A stretch of DNA of 64,000 nucleotides. It comes from Siphonodentalium dalli. Its lineage: Eukaryota; Mollusca; Scaphopoda; Gadilida; Siphonodentaliidae. The DNA lies in the NCBI GenBank assembly GCA_032622095.1, contig CP136067.1, positions 59,315,899-59,379,898 of the forward strand. Reading direction: 5' to 3'. The position numbers were made by a program, and so were the translations under genes. The notes below the pieces were generated by a model. That model worked only from the letters and a program-made list of their open reading frames with translations. It had not been told where the DNA came from and made no database searches. Positions 11,955 to 24,078 of this stretch are shown here, in pieces; the stretch's first letter is position 1; each line of letters starts with the position of its first letter.

Positions 11955-12260
11955 ATATAAGACTGGAGTAAAGTTGAGACCAACATGTCTTTGTTAATAT
12001 TGGTGCTCAGATTTCAACGAAATTTGGTGTGGTGACTCAGGGTGCCCTGGCAGAGTGTATAATGGCGTTAGTTTTTCTAAATTTTTATTTAAACAAATAA
12101 AAACAAATATGAACATATGTGAATATTTAGGTACAAATAAACCTATTTGCACGAGAATATGTTGCAGCACCAGATATAGAGGAATGTGGGAATGTGGGCC
12201 ACAGTTAGACATGGGTCAGAGTGAGATATTGCCTCTAACATTTCTCTAATTTCCAGACCA
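11955..12260. repeat. Dispersed repeat shared with 50.65-51.0 kb
   Basis: Contains CGAAATTTGGTGTGGTGACT, CCCTGGC and ATAATGGCGTTAGTTTTTC in the same order as 50720-50785, and a distal AGGATATNTTGCAGCA-like block also present near 50950. It probably belongs to the same non-autonomous, perhaps Helitron-like, family as the segment at 50625-51030. No coding. Confidence 0.55.
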
Positions 12261-12402
12261 ATATCCATGGCGCCAGTCAAGAGATATTAGCCATATAGCA
12301 CATGTTACTATATTTCTACAAAATGCAAACATCAGGTGAAGGTTGAATCTGGCCAAGCAACCAATTTTCAAGGCAAAATTATTTAATTTAATTTTTGCAA
12401 TT

Positions 12403-12849
12403 TTAAAGGTATTCAATCCGAATTAACCATCGCAGATTACTATTTCCTTGACTTTGGAGGTGAAAAATATTTGATTCAAGTCGAGGAACCCACAACATCA
12501 AAGCTCAGAGTGATCAGATACCGATTTTTTAAATCTATCATTTTAATTTTACGTGGCCCAGCAAACAGCAGACGAGAATACTTTCTCTGACCAGATTGCA
12601 GATGGAGATGGATAACTCTAAAATCAACTGGGTTTTTTTGTGTGTGTCAGATGTTTGACAAACCAGCAATATTCGTTGAGCAAAAAGTTGATAAATTACA
12701 GTTTTTTGTCAATTTTATGCCATAATTGACCGCAGTTAGCATTATTTTCGAGCAATTAATTCTGTCAACTGAAGCGGCATTTAAAAAAATCTTCTTGTTG
12801 TTGGAATCTGATGATATGGGGACTATTGATTCGGATTGAGGACCTTCAA
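12403..12849 (+). mobile_element. TTAA-type MITE, family A, full-length copy
   Basis: TTAA-AGGTATTCAATCCGA at the left, and TCGGATTGAGGACCTTCAA at the right as the diverged inverted end. The interior shares GAGGAACCCAC, TCAGAGTGATCAGATA, ATGGATAACTCTAAAATCAA and GTTAGCATTATTTT with the copy at 48992-49372. About 450 bp, no ORF. Together the two copies define the family consensus ends AGGTACTCAATCCGA next to TTAA. Confidence 0.78.
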
Positions 12850-15046
12850 GGGAAAAATATATTTATTGGATAAATTTACATATAATACTGATTACATTTT
12901 TATGAAAACGGGGATTTATTGCATATTTCACATAGCCACATCTGATTTATTTATAGAGGTTTATGTATGCTTGACTTTCAGCGATTTACATGGATGGGAC
13001 ACAATGACTCAATGAGACATAATTTATGGCCCTGGTAGGATCCAACTTCAGTAGATGACAGGCACTTCGAAAAGGAATGAGATAATTTGCCAAATGACTA
13101 TTGTTTTGGGGCTAAATAATTTAGATCAAACAAACTGATGTAATTGTGCAATAGTGGTATGTTCGGTGTGTTTCCTATACGGTTACTACTTAGGGGTGGC
13201 CCCTTCTGTGAAGCAGATGATGAGAAACAAGTATTAAGGGTGGTCCCAGCTCGAGATTGCATGCATGTTCATGACTTTTGTGAGCTTATATCGTACTCTC
13301 AGATGTCTAAGCATTGTGATGGTCAATAATAGTGATAGCGGAGACCTGGACTGAAATTAACAATATTGATGGAAATTTAATTCTATTTAATTCTATTTCA
13401 ATTTAATTCTATATATGTCTCTATGCGAAAAAACTTAATGATCGTTGAGAATTGTATCTGAAATTACTAATGATCATGTGGCACATGCAGACACTATTGT
13501 TAGGCATCTGATAGTATATAAACATTTTAATATTAAATTGCCCAGGAGGAATGACATTAGTATGAGGGACGCAAAGGAAAATCCACCACAAAGTCATTTA
13601 AATCTTGCCATTTCAAAGTTGGATCGTCACATTCTATGACACACATTATTAATGAAAGGTACTTCATAATTTATTAACTGTACTAGTTACTTCCCTATCG
13701 CAACAGCAAAAACTTTGTACTGGTGGAATATATCATTCTTGATGGGCATAGATAGATAGATATTCATGGCATGGTCTGAGAAAATGCTACTGGATTAAAC
13801 ATTTATATGATTGCCTCATTAGTCATGTACATGTATAACAAGAAGGTCGTGACAGTTCAACTAAGTTTGCCTGGAATTATTATATTTAGCATACATATTA
13901 TTCCAATCCCAGTGTGTCAAGTCGACAATAGCAAGTATGCAGGGCTATATTTAATAATTGTTCCACAAATAGCCACTAGTTAATATATATGCTAGCCATG
14001 CTGGTCAAGCTCCCGCTTAATGCTTAAGGTTTAAATCGAGAACACAGTGTTAAAATCATGAATTATTTAATATGTGAGAATGCTAAAACTAATCACCGTG
14101 CATTATAATTATTATATTTAACTTGATGTGTCCATCACATGAAACAGAATTCATACACACAGATGGAAAGTTGGCCCAGAAGCATATCCTCTCACCAGTC
14201 ACTGCATGAACTATGCAGTGTGCCGAGACCAAGTGGGATTGGGAGATGTTCTTCTTTTCCTTCACTCAACAAGAAGATAAACGACTCACTTTGTTAGTCA
14301 CCAATTCACTGGGCTTTACATGTTTGTTACATCTGTGTGTTGACTGCTCTGTAGATGGCTAGAATTGAATTTTGACCTGAGTCACATTCACAGTGAGTGG
14401 GTGAGGCTGAGCCTGAAGTCGTTGATAACTAAATTGACTAATCTGTAATCACTAAATTGACTAATACAATCCTAATATTATTAGATTAGAATGCCACATG
14501 ACCGCTTTCATCGAATACTGCTTCCACAAGTTCCAGCTACGTGCTAGTACTGCTACGTTCAACGGTTCATGACTGAACTATACTGTCTATACTGCGTAAA
14601 TGAGTAAATCAGTCAGCTCTAAAATGTCCATTTTCTGATTTCCTTGACCCAAGTCGAGGCTTGACCTGACAGTGTTAGATATTAACAATTAAATTTACTA
14701 TTTAGAGAAGTAGTTAGTTAGTAGACTGAACAATTTGCCGCTTGCAGTTGCAACTCTAAGTCTAACCAGTCCAGGTGAAAACAGACTTAACAATAACATT
14801 GAACAATAACAGAACAAGTAAAATCGCCGTGGTGATCAGTCTGCACAAACCAGTCCACATTTCACTCCAGTGACCTTCATTTTCATATTTTTTTCAGTCA
14901 CAGATTCGTCATTGAGTTTCTTTCCGACTGACTGATTTTCACTTTTAAACTTCCAAGTTCAAATCAAAACAAGTTCTTCAATGCTCGTTGTAATATGAAA
15001 ATTGCAGAATTTGAGAAAAACTGGTTTCAGACAGAAAGCGCTATAA
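12850..15046. other. Non-coding stretch
   Basis: No gene, array or element end recognised. Small local echoes only, such as AACTAAATTGACTAAT twice near 14425-14465 and repeated TTAATTCTATTT near 13378-13410. Confidence 0.5.
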
Positions 15047-15170
15047 ATAAGGATTAACTGTCATGTGGACTGTTTTTATGGAGATGTAACGGGTTTTACA
15101 TACAAGTTATGTCCACTTACCTCACCGTTACATCTCCATAAAAATAGTCCACATGACAGTTAATCCTTAT
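15047..15170. repeat. Hairpin, ~46-bp arms
   Basis: The left arm begins ATAAGGATTAACTGTCATGT and the right arm ends with its complement at 15170. One mismatch was seen in about 46 pairs, around a loop of about 30 bases. Could be a solo MITE or foldback; no clear target duplication. Confidence 0.8.
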
Positions 15171-15959
15171 ATTTATATACATTTAGCGAAAAAGCCGCTT
15201 TTGTAAATATATTTAAATCGAAAAGTGTATCGTGACAAGATCAGCCCAAAATACCCAATAGCACCCTTGGCAAAAGTTAATAGGAACAATTTCTCTTCAT
15301 GTTGAAACCCGATGATGTATTAAGTCAATCCTGCGCGAGTCAAAATGCGCCCAAAGCATTACGCGTTCGTCTTTCCAAACCTAATGACGTATCGATGGTG
15401 TTATTAGCTTGGTGTTATGAGGCGTTAAGCATTCACCGAGAAATAACTGCAACTAGCCACGTGGGCGCCGACCAATCAGAATGCTGGATTTAGTGATGAC
15501 AACACTTAGTGTGTAAATATATAAAAATGAAGCAAAGATTTCTTGATATATACTCATCAGACTCGCGGATTTTCCTTTAAGAATTATGTTTCCGTTCTAC
15601 CTCTTTCTCTCTTCAATTATAATTATAGAAATTATAGTCACCCTTCAGTGAGTGTCGTGCTAAACCGAAAAAAAAATGAAAATAACATGTTTTAACGTGA
15701 ATTAAAACTCCAACTCATTGCCCGATCGCCTGTTTAGAGCCACCGAATGCCCGTTGATGTAAGTAAGAGTGCAAGCGTGAGCGAGTGAATGAGTGTATGC
15801 CTGAATGTATGTATCAGATGAATATTATCTATCTATATTTTGTATTTTGTACAACCATTTATTATGTATGTTAAATCATCTGACTGATTCAATAACAAAT
15901 TTAAAAAAACAAAAAAAAACAAGTTCTTGTCAACTAGTGACAGTAGTGTTATTCTTCTT
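15171..15959. other. Non-coding stretch
   Basis: No coding region or element recognised; A-rich run near 15901-15922. Confidence 0.5.
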
Positions 15960-16199
15960 CTTGTTATTGTTATCGCTCGTATTTTAAATGTACAACGGTA
16001 TCACAGCACGTAAGCGTTAAGAACAAACGAGAAAGCACAAGCGAAGATAGCACAACGAGCCCATTACTGCTTTGACTCTAAAGTCATTCCAGTAATGGGC
16101 TCGTTGTGCTATCTTCGCTTGTGCTTTCTCGTTTGTTCTTAACGCTTACGTGCTGTGATACCGTTGTACATTTAAAATACGAGCGATAACAATAACAAG
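15960..16199. repeat. Perfect 110-bp inverted repeat
   Basis: Left arm 15960-16069 and right arm 16090-16199 are exact reverse complements over all 110 bases, separated by a 20-base loop (16070-16089). Arms start CTTGTTATTGTTATCGCTCG. No ORF and no obvious target duplication. Perfect identity means it is very recent, is kept by gene conversion, or is a fold-back artefact of sequencing or assembly. Confidence 0.93.
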
Positions 16200-16316
16200 C
16201 AATTCAATTTAAAATTTCGCAAATAAGAGAGGCAGAATATCTAATGTTTGTCTAGCAAAAGTATCTGCAACCAGGTATCTGTAACTGGGAAGCAGGTATC
16301 TGTAACTGGGAAGCAC

Positions 16317-16782
16317 TATAGGAATCATTGAACTAAATGGTTTCCCATAGGCGACAGTGTTAACGTTTCGGCCAAATTCACTGAATTGAAGCCTGCAGGC
16401 CATACCAGTGATGTTTACCCACCTAGATTGACACCAGTTGATCACGAAAATGCAAGAAAAATCATAGGTAATGTGTTTACTTTTTAAAATAAATCCCCAA
16501 GTCTACGACAGGGCTATCTCACAGCCAAATTTGATCTGGAAAAACCCAGGACTACAGCAGCTAGTTAAATAAATTTCCCGCTCACAAAAATCCATTTCCC
16601 CATTCATTCACCAGTTTAAATTATTTAGATATTATGTACAAATCAAATAAACGCGATGTCATCCTTTAATAACGTGTCGCATGTATCAGGTGAAGGTCAT
16701 TCATCAGTTACCTTCGCCTTTAGCATTCCACGGTGTACTCGCTCCCCGACTCTAGAACACATTTAGCTCCCTGATTCCTATA
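16317..16782. mobile_element. TA-flanked MITE, family F, copy 1
   Basis: Ends TATAGGAATCA...TGATTCCTATA: an 11-bp inverted repeat that includes the flanking TA dinucleotides. 466 bp, no coding. Differs from the copy at 17675-18140 at only five positions by my base-by-base reading, so the family moved or was duplicated recently. A TA target fits Tc1/mariner-type mobilisation (inference). Confidence 0.78.
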
Positions 16783-17674
16783 TATATGTATATGTGTGAA
16801 ACACAGCGTTTCTTATAGTATTTTATCAAAATATAGACCTTACTGAAATCAAAAATGGATTATATCGAGCAGTAGTGGTTTATTTTTCCAATATGAGGCA
16901 TCCTGAAAATTAGTGGCAATCCTCAAAATAAAGCCAAAAAATTAAGATTCTTTTTTTTCAATTTTACTAGCTGATGTATCTCGTATAACTGAAGTATGCC
17001 CTTATATACCATAATATTACTAAATTGAAGAGGAAATGTTAATATACATTTTGAGAGGGATATCTTGTCCAATTTTAAACACTTTTCATGCAGAATTTGG
17101 CAATTTATAATAAACATTTACCAAAATTAACAGAAAATAAAAAATAAAAAATACTTTAATAGCAATATAAAGCAACCATAAGTCAATTGAAATATCCAAA
17201 CATAATGATACAATATCAAACACAGCCTCAGGCATGAAATTTTACCAGATGGCAGGGCATACTGTCTGTTTAACAAACCTGCCATGGCAATTTTGCACGA
17301 CAGCAACTCTAGTGGTGATGCCATCACCCCCCCCCCCCGACTTGGGGTGGGGCTACGGTCCCCGTTAAGACTACTGGGTGCAGGAAAAGCTTAATTGGGT
17401 CAACTGTCACCTTTTCCCAATGGGGGGGGGGGGGGGGCTAACACTCCTCAAAATTGTGAGGAGAGGGGCTTTAGAACCCCTGACCCCCTAATGGTACATG
17501 ATGTCCATGCAAAATTCCCAGATTTATCACTTTCTTTACTATCTACAGGCGAATCCATGGGTTTCTTCTTTAAATATGTCCAAAATGTGGTCATTATCAT
17601 TTGAAAATAAGAAAATATGGAATTAACAACTTATCATGGCGAGAAATGAAATTTCGTAAAATTCAAATTTTTCT
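16783..17674. other. Non-coding stretch between the two family-F copies
   Basis: No gene. A C-run near 17327-17338 and a G-run near 17421-17437 bracket about 100 bases with CTTGGGGTGGGGC. Otherwise AT-rich. Open frames are not recognisable. Confidence 0.5.
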
Positions 17675-18140
17675 TATAGGAATCATTGAACTAAATGGTT
17701 TCCCATAGGCGACAGTGTTAACGTTTCGGCCAAATTCACTGAATTGAAGCCTGCAGCCCATACCAGTGATGTTTACCCAGCTAGATTGACACCAGTTGAT
17801 CACGAAAATGTAAGAAAAATCATAGGTCATGTGTTTACTTTTTAAAATAAATCCCCAAGTCTACGACAGGGCTATCTCACAGCCAAATTTGATCTGGAAA
17901 AACCCAGGACTACAGCAGCTAGTTAAATAAATTTCCCGCTCACAAAAATCCATTTCCCCATTCATTCACCAGTTTAAATTATTTAGATATTATGTACAAA
18001 TCAAATAAACGCGATGTCATCCTTTAATAACGTGTCGCATGTATCAGGTGAAGGTCATTCTTCAGTTACCTTCGCCTTTAGCATTCCACGGTGTACTCGC
18101 TCCCCGACTCTAGAACACATTTAGCTCCCTGATTCCTATA
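17675..18140. mobile_element. TA-flanked MITE, family F, copy 2
   Basis: 466 bp with the same ends as the copy at 16317-16782 and about 99% identity (five substitutions, no indels noticed). The sequence on each side differs between the copies apart from a short TGTCTAGCAAAAGTA motif near 16248 and 18209. This argues for two insertions, though a local duplication is possible. Confidence 0.78.
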
Positions 18141-18330
18141 TTGACGAATGCTATCTATTCCTGGAAGAGAGTTTTCTCAAGGGAGATAATTTTCCGTCGC
18201 GCAATGATTGTCTAGCAAAAGTAGCTGCTCTCAAGTATCTCTAACCAGGAATTACTATTGATTAAATAAATCTCTTCATGGAAGAGAGTTTCCAAGGGAG
18301 ATAATTTTTTAGTCAGACAATGTTTGTCCC
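18141..18330. repeat. Two degenerate tandem units of ~125 bp
   Basis: GGAAGAGAGTTT, then AAGGGAGATAATTTT, then a TGTCTAGCAAAAGTA-like motif, recur at about 18160-18215 and 18280-18330. The second part also resembles 16245-16312. No coding. Confidence 0.5.
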
Positions 18331-18564
18331 GGACAGCAAACACAAGCTGAGCGTATAGACATTAAACATAATCTATCGCTTCCATATATTAAATATATCT
18401 TGATAAACTCCCTATAATTCAAATGGTGTAGTCCATGGTGCAATGGGTGGAGTTTATTGGTCACATGATGACTGTCCACATCCAGTATGTAAGCCTATTC
18501 AGATGCCATAACAGCTAACCAATCAATATATATCCCTGTTAACAGGAAAATATAGGATAATTCA

Positions 18565-18775
18565 TGAGGGATATATTAATCGCGTTTAAGCGCAATAAGG
18601 ATGTAATTGCGCTTAAGCGCAATAAGGAATGTTCTTATTGAGCTTAAGCGCAATAAGGGAAGATCTAATTGCGCTTAAGCGCAATAAGAATATTCCTTAT
18701 TGCGCTTAAGCGTAATAAGAAAATTCCTTAGCGCAATAAGGGATTCCTCATTGCGTTTAAGCTCAATTATTTATT
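18565..18775. repeat. Cluster of TTGCGCTTAAGCGCAA palindromes
   Basis: Six to seven copies of a short palindrome centred on CTTAAG, each followed or preceded by TAAGG/CCTTA, within about 210 bases. Strongest copies lie near 18606, 18668 and 18695. Could be a binding-site-like array, or remnants of a MITE with short subterminal repeats; function unknown. Confidence 0.8.
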
Positions 18776-19990
18776 AAATGGCAATTTGGCATCCCATATT
18801 CATTCGAACAATGCGATCTCACATAAAAGTTAAAATGTTATATGCCTATAGCCACCCTAGCCGGGCATTCATTGCAATCTCCCATATAACCGATGACATT
18901 ATGTTCTTATATTCATGGCTACACTACATGCCTACTGGTATGTAACATATTGGCAAACATAACTTACTGTAGACTACCCAGTTTTTATTCAAGAATTTAT
19001 AAATTATAGCATCTCTGGGTCATATATTTCGTTATTAATATGAGTTTATTTGTGAAATTTTGATGTAGTTATAAAAATATATTGCCTTGATGTGTGTGAA
19101 AATTTCAATCTTTGTTATATTAAAATAAAAAAGAAGCATATGTAGCCTAAATTTCCCAAATTCTCATTCTCTGAGTTCTCATATACCATGAGCGCAAGGA
19201 CTATGCAAGGCTCAACATGAGTAAAATACATTTATATATATAGCCTGTAAATGTTTGAACACTCACTAATTAATTAATCTTTCTTCATAAAAAACAAAAA
19301 AATCACATGTAGCCTATTTATAAAGCTATAGTATATAATTAAATATTTGATATTATCAGAATTCTTGTTTTATTGGGTATTAAATGCTTGAAATGACTAT
19401 AACGTATTTTATTCCAAATATTGAATTATTAATGTAGCAATGACTAAGGGTGTGGCTAGTGCAGCCTAATGCATGTACATTACTACATATATATAGCAAC
19501 TACTTGAACTAGCATTTATGTTATTGACTTGAGAAGCCTCAGAATTGTGTAAAATCTCACAGGGCTCCACGGTCCACCCACACTTTCACTTTTGACTCTT
19601 CATAGCCGCCAGAGCCCACAAGCATGGAATTATTCTGTAATGTTTCCAAATGAATTTTATTTTAAGTTTATGTTTCAATATTTGGTACGCCGGCATTTTA
19701 ATTTAAAATAGGCATCATCACAATTATGAATTGAATGATCTCAGCCAAAATTTCGAAATTGAATAACAAACGAAAATTGGCAAGAAAGACAGCGTAATTT
19801 GGTTTAAATAAATACTCATTTGCTTTAAAATATTTTTTTTTCATGTTGGTGGATTAAAGTATATGATATATAGTCACAAATGTTGCTTTTTGTCTGATTG
19901 TTAATTCTTATATAGGCCTACTATTTCGATTTTGTTTACACACAAGGCGATTAGCGCTGCAGTAACCAATGACGCAATTCGCTGTAGTAT
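18776..19990. other. Non-coding AT-rich stretch
   Basis: No coding region, array or element end recognised. Confidence 0.5.
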
Positions 19991-20130
19991 CCACAGTTGT
20001 TGGAAATTTGTGTCAAAAACCGCGAAAACAGATATATCCCCACCCCTACTTACTATATAATTATATGGTAAGTAGAGGTGGGGATATATCTGTTTTCGCG
20101 GTTTTTGACACAAATTTCCAACAACTGTGG
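19991..20130. repeat. Hairpin, 63-bp arms
   Basis: Left arm 19991-20053 (starts CCACAGTTGTTGGAAATTTG) and right arm 20068-20130 pair with one mismatch, around a 14-base loop. No coding. Confidence 0.9.
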
Positions 20131-20431
20131 TAGTATCCTACCAGAATGGCGGATGCTGGCGACGTCATGCATTACGTTGAGCCAATAGGAAGTGAACCTT
20201 CCCGTTGTATATATTCCCTGATAGGTCTGAATCGCCCGGATGTAAACAAAAAAAATTCATGTTGATGGGGTATAGAAATTACTGACGTCACAGCTATACT
20301 TGCATCGCTTACGCAATACCGTAAAACAACCCTTTTGGGTTGTGATTAATTGTTTACCCCCCCCCCAAGCCGTTTCGGGGTCGTTTTTCCTTGCTAAAAT
20401 ATGTTTATTTGATCAAATGGATCTCAAAATC

Positions 20432-20553
20432 GTCGCAATTCTATACGAAATTTATTAACCTCGACAACTAAATATTCGATTCGAGCCTCGATAAAGCTCG
20501 GCTCGAATCGAAATTAAAGCACTCGGTTAATACATTTCGTTTAGAATTGCGAC
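20432..20553. repeat. Imperfect hairpin
   Basis: GTCGCAATTCTATACGAAAT at the left pairs imperfectly with ATTTCGTTTAGAATTGCGAC at the right, and an inner TCGATTCGAGCC/GGCTCGAATCGA pair lies near the centre. Confidence 0.75.
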
Positions 20554-21275
20554 TCACTAGAGATTCTCTATTTTCTATATTTGGTACTTGCACACCAATT
20601 GTGTTGCACTGTCAGGTTTCTGGCCCCATGTTGCTTCTATATTCCAAGCTCTGGGATTAACAAGAGCACATCATGAATATTTGAATATGAGACGACGTGA
20701 CGTCGACGTCAATCCATACTTAGCAAAGATGCTTTTCTTTGTCATTTCTTCGGGAAAGTTCAGAGTAAATATTTTTGAGTATTACTTTAGTTGCACTGAC
20801 TTTTAGACTATTAAAAGACTATTAAAAGAGAGCCGCAAGTATTATACTTAAGGATCAGAGCTGGTCTCAATATTTACCAGGATGGCAGTGAGTAAGTTAT
20901 TTTATTTGGGCTGCATTTAAATTTTAAAATCTTGTGGTCATTCTGTATTGTAAACTATTATTTATGGCCAATAACTCCGTTTAGTAGAACATATACGACA
21001 TGTATATATATGACTATTGCAAGAGTGTCACCCCAGCCAATGCGCACACGATAGCGAAAGCAACTTAATCGGGGTTCACGGTTAGATTGCGATTGATACT
21101 CTTTCCCAATAACATGTGCCACGCGAGGTTAGGATTGAGGTTATGATTATTCACGGAATAGCGCAGAAGTGTTTCAAAAAGGCGTCACCCTGTTCTCACC
21201 CAATTCCACCCACCAACAGGAGAATTGGACTTATTTCCGACCAGAGTTGATCATGCACTTGCGGTGTTTCTTTCA
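20554..21275. other. Non-coding stretch
   Basis: A 72-codon open frame near 20588-20806 has no family I recognise and no supporting context. Nothing else is supported. Confidence 0.45.
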
Positions 21276-21539
21276 TACACTCTTAGAACAAATGTGTATA
21301 AATACTACACAATATGTGTTACATTTGATCTTAAACAAAATTGTGTAGAATGCATCATGACATAAATGTGTCGTCGGAATTTTCTCAGCATTGAATATGA
21401 GTGAATATGTGAGTATATTATATTGAATAGATGAAATATTTTCTATTTGAGACATAAACCTCGTAAAAGCTGCCATAATACAAAATTGGCAGCTGCTTTA
21501 AAACTTTTTGCTACACAATTATGTGTTGTTCAGTTTTTA

Positions 21540-21986
21540 CACAAACAAAGTGTATAACAAAGTTTTTCTTGAAAAACTTGAAACAGTTCTAACTCAAATA
21601 CATAAAGAAAAAAAAAATGCTTCCTGATGGGTGATTTCAACATAAACATAAATAATGATAATACCAGTGGAAAGAACTTCTTAAACCTATTGAAGTCATT
21701 TATGTTCCTGCCAACAATAACTAAACCCACCAGAATTACAGAATTCAGCGCAACCCTCATTGACAACATATTCTCCAACTGTCATCTCTCTTCATCATTT
21801 TACGCAGGTATTTTTGTGGAAGACATAACTGATCACTTGCCCATTTACCTTCTTGTGGACAATGGAGCCAAAAAAGTAACCAACAAAGATATTTTTATTT
21901 ACCAAAGAGACTATTCAAAGAAAAACATAAAAAATTTCATCAACGATATCTCAGTGGCTGACTGGAGCACAGCTAGTACTTTATAA
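21540..21986 (+). pseudogene. LINE endonuclease C-terminal fragment
   Basis: Shows CFLMGDFNININ (the conserved GDFN block of apurinic-type endonucleases), then ITKPTRIT, ATLIDNIFSN and DHLPIYLL (the SDHxP block near the end of the domain, here TDHLP). The catalytic N-terminal part is absent, cut off by 5' truncation. The enzyme nicks target DNA to prime reverse transcription (family knowledge). A one-base shift near 21985 separates it from the reverse transcriptase. Confidence 0.9.
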
Positions 21987-22005
21987 CCAGGACTGCAATG
22001 AAGCC

Positions 22006-24078
22006 TATAACATATTTCATGGTAAAATAATGAGCACTTATAATCTTAACTTCCCAAAAAAGAGAAAGAAAGTCCAAATATCTAATAATCAAAATCCATG
22101 GATAACAACAGGTATACTGAACTCCATCAGAAGAAGGAATAAACTTTATAAAATATTCATAAAAGACAGAACAAAATATAATAATGAGCAATACAAGAAG
22201 TATAGAAATAAAGTAAACTCAATTATTCGAACTTCTAAGCAGCATTTTTATCATAGTAAGTTCCAACAGTATGAAAGTAACATTAATGCTACATGGAAAC
22301 TAATCAAAAACATTCTCAACAAAAAATCGAGTAACAGCACCACAACAGAGTTCTTATATGAAAATAAATACATCAATGACAAGAAGGAAATTGCTGCCAA
22401 ATTTAATGAGTTTTTCACGAATATTGGACCAAACCTTGCTGCCAAGATAACATCTTGTGAAAATCCTTCAGACTACCTTAATCAGCCCAAGACTTCTTCT
22501 TTTTTTACACACCCAACTGATGAATTTGAGATCCTTGATTTATTAAAAAATATCAATTCTAAAAAGGCGGCAGGTATTGATGAACTGAAATGTTCTATTC
22601 TGAAGACATGTTCCGACTTTATTATTAAACCCATTACACATATCTGTAATCTCTCCCTAACTAATGGCATATTCCCAGATCTCATGAAGGTACCTAAAGT
22701 TATTCCAATCTACAAATCTAAAGACCCAACAATTCTAAGTAACTACAGGCCAGTATCTGTGCTACCCATTTTCTCAAAAATTCTTGAAAAACTGATGTAC
22801 AACAGAATGGATAAATACCTTACAAAATACAATATTCTATATAGTAGCCAATATGGCTTCAGAAAAAATCACTCAACTATTCTTGCTTTAACTGATTTAT
22901 TAGAAAAAATAACTCAAGCTTTAGATAAAAAAGAACACACCATTGGAGTATTTTTAGATTTATCCAAGGCATTTGACACAATAAACCACAATATAATGAT
23001 TAATAAACTTGAACACTATTGTTGTCGGGGGGTTGCACTGAACTGGTTCCGCAGCTACCTGTCAAATAGAAAGCAATCTGTACTGTACGAAGGCAACTTT
23101 TCATGCCAAACAAATATAACCTGTGGCGTGCCACAGGGATCAATACTTGGCCCTCTTCTCTTTCTTATATACATGAATGATCTTCCAAATGTGTGCAAAA
23201 AATTAAAGGTAATACTATTTGCTGATGATACAAATGCATTTTACTCAGATAAAGACATTACTAATGCTTATGATGTTGTAACAAAGAAATGGAGGCAATG
23301 AACAAATGGTTTCTAGCTAACAAATTATCTTTAAATCTTGATAAAACAAACTATATGCTTTTCACAAATACAGATCTTTGTAAGTCGTTAAATTTTCTAC
23401 CGGAACTAAAAATTAATGATAAACTGGTCCAAAGGGTTAAAAACACTAAATTCCTAGGAATTAATATTGAAGAAACTTTGTCATGGGATTTACATGTGGA
23501 TACAATTATCAATAAATTATCTAGAAACCTAGGAGTCATGCGTAAGGTTAGTGAGTTTGTACCAAAGGATACGATGAAATCACTTTATTCGATACTTATT
23601 ATCCCATATCTCACCTATTGTAATGCTATATGGAGTGCAACAGTGAAAAATCTTCAAAAACTTGGAAAAAATACAAAACAGAGCAATTGCAACACTGTCA
23701 TATGGAAATAATAAAAATACCCAGGAAATATGCAAGAAACACAACTTATTACTGCTTGAAGACATTGGAAATATGCAACTGCTTAAAATTTTACATGATT
23801 TCCACCACAAGAAACTCCCTAAATCACTGACTTCCCTATTTACAAGCCTACATGATATCCATAATTACAATACACGGTCCAAAGCTAATTCAAATCTATT
23901 CTGTGTATTTGAAAGAACGAAAAAAGCAAAAAATGCCATATCAACCAGAGCCAGATGCCTGTGGAATGAACTACCAACTGACTGCAAACTCAGAATAGAA
24001 ATTGATAGCAATTACTCAAAATATCTGAAAGAATATTTCATTAACAAGCAACATAAACCAACCTCCCCCACTGAATAG
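22006..24078 (+). pseudogene. LINE reverse transcriptase, three frames
   Basis: Recognisable blocks in order: KAAGIDELKCSILK, IPIYKSKD followed by NYRPVSVLPIFSKILEK, QYGFRKNHSTILAL, GVFLDLSKAFDTINHNI (motif A), GVPQGSILGPLLFLIYMNDL (motif B) and LFADDTNAFYSD (motif C, with F for Y). A frameshift near 23285 leads to NKWFLANKLSLNLDKT and FLGINIEETLSW. A further shift near 23685 leads to the C-terminal HNYNTRSK and WNELP motifs common in CR1/L2-like elements. The 423-codon central frame is intact, so decay is fairly recent. Not functional. Confidence 0.95.

Noticed and set aside
16317-18140. The 466-bp pair as LTRs of a short retrotransposon
   Set aside because: Each copy has its own inverted ends and TA flanks; the 0.9 kb between has no primer-binding site, polypurine tract or coding.
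20588-20806. 72-codon frame as a small gene
   Set aside because: No recognisable family, no splice or promoter context, and a length easily reached by chance.
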